From JBCFBK01 sp039679975 (lineage in GTDB: Bacteria > Bacteroidota > Bacteroidia > Bacteroidales > Prolixibacteraceae), in the NCBI GenBank assembly GCA_039679975.1, contig JBDKTZ010000385.1, positions 1 to 12,681 of the forward strand: 12,681 nt of DNA. The letters run 5' to 3'. Positions 8,555-12,681 of the stretch are shown one piece after another. The notes under the pieces were generated by a model. It ran no database searches. It was not told the origin of the DNA and saw only the letters and a program-made list of their open reading frames with translations. Numbering within the stretch: the first letter of the stretch is position 1; each line of letters begins with the position of its first letter. A program made the position numbers and the translations under genes.

Positions 8555-10450
8555 ATGAGGAAGATTATACTGATCACATTTTTGTTGGGCGCGGGGCTCT
8601 TCGGCTCCCGCGCCCAAACAATGCTTATCGAAGCCGAGAGCTTTTCCAATAAAGGCGCCTGGGTAATCGACCAACAAAGTATGGACCAGATGGGCTCTCC
8701 TTATTTGCTGGCTCATGGTCTGGGAATTCCGGTTCAAGATGCCGTAACATCGGTTCAGATCCCTAAAAAGGGAAATTACCGGGTGTGGGTACGTACCCGG
8801 GACTGGGTCGCCCCTTGGGGAATGCCCGGAAATCCCGGAAAATTCCAGGTATTGCTCGATAAAAAACCTTTAGAAACAATATTCGGCACTGAAGGAGCAG
8901 AATGGCATTGGCAAGATGGTGGTACAGTCAGTTTGAATAAAGGGTCGATGGAGATTGCCCTGCACGACCTCACCGGTTTTGCCGGGCGCTGTGATGCCAT
9001 CATTCTTACCCGGGACGCCGGGTTTATTCCACCGAACGAGAATGATGAGTTAAGCTGGTTCCGGCGGCATAATTTGAATCTTCCCGGCAAACCTGCCCTT
9101 GTCGGTGATTTTGATCTGGTTGTCGTGGGAGGAGGAATGGCCGGTATTACGGCTGCAGTAAGCGCGGCAAGGCTTGGTTGCACGGTTGCCCTGATCCAGA
9201 ACAGGCCTGTCCTGGGTGGCAACAACAGTTCAGAAGTCAGGGTTGGGCTTTCAGGCCTGATATTCCAGGATCCCTATCCAAACCTGGGAAAGCTGGTCGA
9301 TGAAATTGGCCCTATTGGGCACTGGACGCTCTGGGAAGCAAACCGCGACCCCGGATCGGAAAGAAGCAAGCGAATTTTCAAGGTCATTGAAAATAACCCG
9401 GAAAAGAAAATCCACAATGCCGGTCCTGCCGGCAATTATGAAGACGATCAGAAGTTAAAAGCAATAAAAAGCGAAAAAAACATACAGCTCTTCCTCAATA
9501 CGCATGTCTGTAAAGCAGAGAAATCGGGGAACAAAATCATTTCGGTAACAGGAAAAAATATCGTCACCGGAGAGGAAATAAAATTTAACGGACAATTCTT
9601 CGCCGATTGCACAGGCGATGGAAATCTGGGTTTTTTGGCAGACGCCGACTACAGGGTAGGACGGGAAAGCAGGACTGAAACCGGCGAAAAAGATGCCCCG
9701 CAAAACGTGGATGATTTGATGATGGGAACTTCAATCCAATGGTATGCCGACAAATCCGCCAGCCCCGCTTCATTTCCCGATTGTCCCTGGGCCGTTCAGT
9801 TTACTGAAGAGACATGCCGGCACCTTACCCGCGGTGACTGGGATTGGGAAACGGGTTTCTACCGCGACCAGATAAAAGATATCGAATACATCAGAGATTA
9901 TGGCTTACGTGCCGTTTACGGAAATTGGGCATTCCTGAAAAATAAATGTAAGGAAAAGGAAAACTACCGCGATTTTAAACTGGAATGGGTGGCATATATC
10001 GGCGGTAAACGTGAATCCCGCAGGCTGATGGGGGATGTTATTTTAAAGGAACAGGATATTCTTGACCGTGTATCCTACCCCGATGCAAGTTTTACAACAA
10101 CCTGGACCATCGACCTTCATTACCCGGTTGCATTGGATGGTTTCAACGAAGAACCTTTTCTTTCGAGGGCGCAGCATACGAAGATTGAGCCTTACGCCGT
10201 GCCCTACAGATGTTTATATTCCCGTAATGTTGAAAATCTTTTTATGGCTGGAAGGAACATTAGCGTGACGCATGTCGCATTGGGAACGGTCAGGGTGATG
10301 CGCACAACCGGCATGATGGGAGAAGTGGTAGGAATGGCCGCTTCAATTGCAAAACAGCACAGCACAAGCCCGAGAGGGGTTTATAAAGATCATCTGGATG
10401 AACTGAAAGTACTGATGAATAAAGGCGTTGGCAATGCAAGCCATGAATAA
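8555..10450 (+). CDS. Exported FAD-dependent oxidoreductase with N-terminal CBM-like module (paralogue 1)
   Basis: A 631-residue flavoprotein of the FAD_oxidored (PF12831) type. A Sec-type signal peptide (residues 1-20, cleavage near SRA-Q) sends it to the periplasm or outside. Residues about 22-155 form an EAES-type beta-sandwich module of the kind seen in carbohydrate-binding modules (CBM6/35-like) or golvesin-C/xanthan-lyase-type domains. The Rossmann motif GGGMAG is at 192-197, followed by the family signature GGNNSSEVR (221-229). Further family blocks are ADCTGDG (350-356), DWDWETG (428-434) and the C-terminal NLFMAGRNISVTH (561-573), likely closing the FAD site. Relatives are often annotated just 'FAD-dependent oxidoreductase' or, misleadingly, 'xanthan lyase'. 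It differs from the next gene by about 30 extra residues within 250-298. The substrate is unknown; a sugar or glycan-derived hydroxyl or amine is plausible from the context. Confidence 0.9.
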   Translation: MRKIILITFLLGAGLFGSRAQTMLIEAESFSNKGAWVIDQQSMDQMGSPYLLAHGLGIPVQDAVTSVQIPKKGNYRVWVRTRDWVAPWGMPGNPGKFQVLLDKKPLETIFGTEGAEWHWQDGGTVSLNKGSMEIALHDLTGFAGRCDAIILTRDAGFIPPNENDELSWFRRHNLNLPGKPALVGDFDLVVVGGGMAGITAAVSAARLGCTVALIQNRPVLGGNNSSEVRVGLSGLIFQDPYPNLGKLVDEIGPIGHWTLWEANRDPGSERSKRIFKVIENNPEKKIHNAGPAGNYEDDQKLKAIKSEKNIQLFLNTHVCKAEKSGNKIISVTGKNIVTGEEIKFNGQFFADCTGDGNLGFLADADYRVGRESRTETGEKDAPQNVDDLMMGTSIQWYADKSASPASFPDCPWAVQFTEETCRHLTRGDWDWETGFYRDQIKDIEYIRDYGLRAVYGNWAFLKNKCKEKENYRDFKLEWVAYIGGKRESRRLMGDVILKEQDILDRVSYPDASFTTTWTIDLHYPVALDGFNEEPFLSRAQHTKIEPYAVPYRCLYSRNVENLFMAGRNISVTHVALGTVRVMRTTGMMGEVVGMAASIAKQHSTSPRGVYKDHLDELKVLMNKGVGNASHE

Positions 10451-10488
10451 GCGGGGTAGATTCTTAAATCAATAGTAAACAACGAAAT

Positions 10489-12354
10489 ATGAAGCGAACA
10501 ATCATTTTTACGACACTTGTACTGGGTACCTTCCTGGTATCAGCGCAAAAATCACAGTCTGTCTTTCTGGAGGCCGAAAGCTTTTCCGATAAAGGCGGGT
10601 GGGTGGTCGACCAGCAGTTTATGGACCTGATGGGTTCTTCATACCTGATGGCTCACGGTATGGGGAAACCTGTTGCCGATGCGGTCACGGAAGTTCGTTT
10701 TCCAAAGCCCGGCACATACCGGGCATACGTGCGCACCTACAACTGGACCTCGCCATGGACCAGCGAGGCGGGTCCCGGAAAATTTAACCTGCTGGTGAAC
10801 GGAAAATCAACCGGCGCCAATCTGGGCACGACCGGATCGGCCTGGAGGTGGCAAAACGCCGGTACGGTCACCCTTGAAAGCAAAACAGCTACTGTTGCCC
10901 TGCACGACCTCTCCGGCTTCAACGGTCGTTGCGACGCTGTCTTTTTCACCATGGGCGAAAAACTCCCTCCCGACGATGTCACAACACTGGGTGCTTTCAG
11001 GAAAGAGATGCTCGATATCCCTTCAAAACCGGAAAAGGCCGGAAAATTCGACATGGTGGTCGTGGGAGGTGGCGTGGCCGGAACAACCGCCGCGATATCG
11101 GCGGCCCGCCTTGGACTCCGTGTAGCCCTCATCCAGGACAGGCCTGTCCTGGGAGGCAATAACAGTTCCGAAGTCAGGGTCCACCTTGGCGGAAGGATCA
11201 ACATCGACCCCTTTCCCCGCCTGGGTGATGTGGTGAAGGAATTCGGACCGGCAAAAGGAGGAAATGCACAGCCTGCCGAATACTATGAAGACGATAAAAA
11301 GCTGGCCGTCGTTGAGGCCGAACCAAATATCTCGCTGTTCCTGAATTACCGCGCTTTTGCTGTCGAAAAGAAGGGTAGTAAAATTGCAGAGGTCATTGCC
11401 CGGAATACGGAGACGGGCGAAGAGTTGAGCTTTCAGGCGCCTCTGTTTGCCGACTGTACCGGCGACGGCACCATTGGCTTCCTGTCCGGAGCCGACTTCG
11501 CCATGGGCAGGGAAAGTAAAGCTGACTTCGGCGAGACAACCGCCCCCGAAAAAGCAGACAAAATGACCATGGGATCGTCGGTACAGTGGTATTCGGTCGA
11601 AGATCAGCAAGCCGGCAGTTTCCCGGTTTTCAGTCATGGTGTCGAATTTAACGACCGGAACGCTGAGCAGGTAACCATGGGGGAGTGGACCTGGGAAACA
11701 GGGATGAACGTTGACCAGATCAATGATTTTGAACGGATCCGGGATTACGGCTTGCTGGTGGTCTACTCCAACTGGTCCTGGCTGAAGAATTTCAGCAGGG
11801 ATAAGGAAAAATACAGTAACAGAAGGCTGGAGTGGGTGGCTTATGTGGCTGGCAAACGCGAGTCCCGCCGCCTTATAGGCGACCTGGTACTGAAAGAACA
11901 GGACCTCACCAATGATGTCATCTATCCCGATGCCGCCGTTCCGACTTCCTGGACCATCGACCTGCATTATCCCGATCCTAAGAATACCGAACATTTCCCC
12001 GGCATGGAATTCAAATCGATCGCCAAACATATCCCCATTCATTACTATCCGGTCCCTTACCGGTGCTTCTATTCCCGGAATGTGGATAACCTGTTCATGG
12101 CAGGGCGTAACATCAGTGTCACGCATGCTGCCCTCGGCACGGTGCGGGTGATGCGTACCACCGGAATGATGGGCGAGCTCGTGGGCATGGCGGCCTCGGT
12201 GGCTGCTAAAAACAATACCAGCCCGCGCGGTGTTTATGAGAACCACCTGACCGAACTCAAGTCACTGATCGAATCCGGCGTCGGCAAGCCCGGCTCTTAC
12301 CCCGATCAGAACTACAACGAAGGAGGTACCCTCGGACCTAAAGAAGCAAAATAG
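10489..12354 (+). CDS. Exported FAD-dependent oxidoreductase with N-terminal CBM-like module (paralogue 2)
   Basis: A 621-residue paralogue of the preceding protein, with the same layout and 38 bases downstream of it. Sec-type signal peptide 1-19 (cleavage near VSA-Q); EAES beta-sandwich module about 25-155; Rossmann motif GGGVAG (193-198); GGNNSSEVR (222-230); ADCTGDG (321-327); EWTWETG (399-405); NLFMAGRNISVTH (534-546). By eye more than half of aligned residues match paralogue 1, with the strongest match in the FAD-site blocks. It lacks the roughly 30-residue segment that paralogue 1 has between the GGNNSSEVR block and the YEDD motif. It carries a hydrophilic C-terminal tail of about 20 residues instead. 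The signal peptide has no twin-arginine motif. Both enzymes probably act on related but not identical substrates or in successive steps; this is inference. The TAG stop is followed by a hairpin-rich gap. Confidence 0.9.
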   Translation: MKRTIIFTTLVLGTFLVSAQKSQSVFLEAESFSDKGGWVVDQQFMDLMGSSYLMAHGMGKPVADAVTEVRFPKPGTYRAYVRTYNWTSPWTSEAGPGKFNLLVNGKSTGANLGTTGSAWRWQNAGTVTLESKTATVALHDLSGFNGRCDAVFFTMGEKLPPDDVTTLGAFRKEMLDIPSKPEKAGKFDMVVVGGGVAGTTAAISAARLGLRVALIQDRPVLGGNNSSEVRVHLGGRINIDPFPRLGDVVKEFGPAKGGNAQPAEYYEDDKKLAVVEAEPNISLFLNYRAFAVEKKGSKIAEVIARNTETGEELSFQAPLFADCTGDGTIGFLSGADFAMGRESKADFGETTAPEKADKMTMGSSVQWYSVEDQQAGSFPVFSHGVEFNDRNAEQVTMGEWTWETGMNVDQINDFERIRDYGLLVVYSNWSWLKNFSRDKEKYSNRRLEWVAYVAGKRESRRLIGDLVLKEQDLTNDVIYPDAAVPTSWTIDLHYPDPKNTEHFPGMEFKSIAKHIPIHYYPVPYRCFYSRNVDNLFMAGRNISVTHAALGTVRVMRTTGMMGELVGMAASVAAKNNTSPRGVYENHLTELKSLIESGVGKPGSYPDQNYNEGGTLGPKEAK

Positions 12355-12378
12355 TGGTCTGATATGAAGGTTCACTGC

Positions 12379-12404
12379 TCCTCGCAGACAACGACTTGCG
12401 GGGG
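12379..12404 (+). terminator. Weak terminator-like hairpin after paralogue 2
   Basis: Stem TCCTCGCA (12379-12386) with TGCGGGGG (12397-12404), eight pairs including two T-G wobbles, around a 10-base loop. A five-T run (12416-12420) begins 12 bases beyond the stem, more than in a standard intrinsic terminator. It may act together with the stronger hairpin just downstream. Confidence 0.35.
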
Positions 12405-12426
12405 TCGGGAACGAATTTTTAAAACC

Positions 12427-12460
12427 AATACAGTGATTCTGTTCTCAGAATCACTGTATT
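12427..12460. terminator. Perfect 15-bp hairpin between paralogue 2 and the next gene
   Basis: Arms 12427-12441 (AATACAGTGATTCTG) and 12446-12460 are exact reverse complements around the loop TTCT. This is the strongest hairpin I noticed in the window. On the + strand it is followed by CCGATC with no T-run. On the - strand it is followed by GGTTTT. It therefore fits an RNA-stabilising or read-through-limiting stem, or a terminator facing the - strand, better than a textbook + strand terminator. The inverted repeat itself is certain; the function is not. Confidence 0.55.
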
Positions 12461-12486
12461 CCGATCAAAAAGTAAAGCCAACGCTG

Positions 12487-12681
12487 ATGAGGTTTTTTGT
12501 TTTATTGACCCTGACCTTGTTCCTGTCAGGCAGGAATACCGAAAAGCTGCCCGAAAGACAGCTTTTCGTATCACCGGTTTTTGCTGCCGACTCGCTGTTG
12601 CGCACAGCAAAATGGATCAACTTCCGGGACACCGTGGCCGGCGACACGCTGGCCGTGTACCGGACCCCGCGGGGCCTTCTT
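12487..12681 (+). CDS. Start of an exported protein of unknown family (3' end outside window)
   Basis: Open frame of 65 codons from the ATG at 12487 to the window end. Residues 1-14 (MRFFVLLTLTLFLS) form a hydrophobic signal peptide, which is why this start is chosen, and an A-rich stretch precedes it. The same frame has no stop back to the TAG of the upstream gene, and an ATG at 12364 is also in frame, but that start would read through both hairpins and bury the signal peptide. Residues about 35-65 (ADSLLRTAKWINFRDTV, then RTPRGLL) faintly recall the N-terminal region of Bacteroidota GH78 alpha-L-rhamnosidases, where an AKWI segment precedes a FRK-type strand. That is too little for an assignment. 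It is probably the next member of the locus, since it is co-oriented and exported. Confidence 0.6.
   Translation, partial: MRFFVLLTLTLFLSGRNTEKLPERQLFVSPVFAADSLLRTAKWINFRDTVAGDTLAVYRTPRGLL

Noticed and set aside
11023..12246. 407-codon open frame on the - strand inside the second oxidoreductase
   Set aside because: It is antisense to a well-supported gene with family motifs throughout. The composition (many His, Pro and Gly) is typical of antisense shadows, and no signal or domain is visible.
8555..12354. Calling the two oxidoreductases xanthan lyases
   Set aside because: That label circulates for relatives because of the N-terminal module. The catalytic part is a Rossmann FAD-binding fold and there is no polysaccharide lyase domain.
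1..12681. CRISPR array, tRNA or rRNA genes, insertion sequence or phage genes
   Set aside because: No regularly spaced direct repeats, cloverleaf-like segments, transposase or integrase motifs, or phage proteins were seen. The window is almost fully filled by the PUL genes.

Overview
The window reads as part of a Bacteroidota polysaccharide-utilisation-type locus (PUL). All genes lie on the + strand. The evidence is a FecR-type anti-sigma factor, a SusC-like TonB-dependent receptor with an extra N-terminal signalling (STN) domain, and a SusD-like lipoprotein. The protein style suggests the order Bacteroidales or Marinilabiliales, but no sequence here fixes the genus.

Layout. Positions 1-507 hold the C-terminal part of a FecR-like anti-sigma factor; its start, and presumably a partner ECF sigma factor, lie before the window. 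Positions 508-763 are a leader with two hairpins. Positions 764-4129 and 4142-5935 are the susC/susD-like pair, 12 bp apart. A terminator-like hairpin (5951-5996) follows. Positions 6027-8498 encode an 823-residue lipoprotein that I cannot assign to a named family; its C-terminal part is a clear internal duplication. Positions 8555-10450 and 10489-12354 are two tandem, paralogous, exported FAD-dependent oxidoreductases (Pfam FAD_oxidored, PF12831-like). Each carries an N-terminal EAE-type beta-sandwich module of carbohydrate-binding-module or golvesin-C appearance. Positions 12355-12486 hold two hairpins, one with a perfect 15-bp stem. A new exported protein begins at about 12487 and runs off the window.

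Likely joint working (inference). Ligand passing through the SusC/D pair is sensed by the STN domain, which signals through FecR to an ECF sigma factor that turns the locus on. The lipoprotein and the two oxidoreductases then handle the imported or surface-bound ligand. No classical glycoside hydrolase, polysaccharide lyase or sulfatase is visible in the complete genes. The visible chemistry is therefore flavin-dependent redox, which makes this an unusual PUL. The substrate cannot be read from the sequence.
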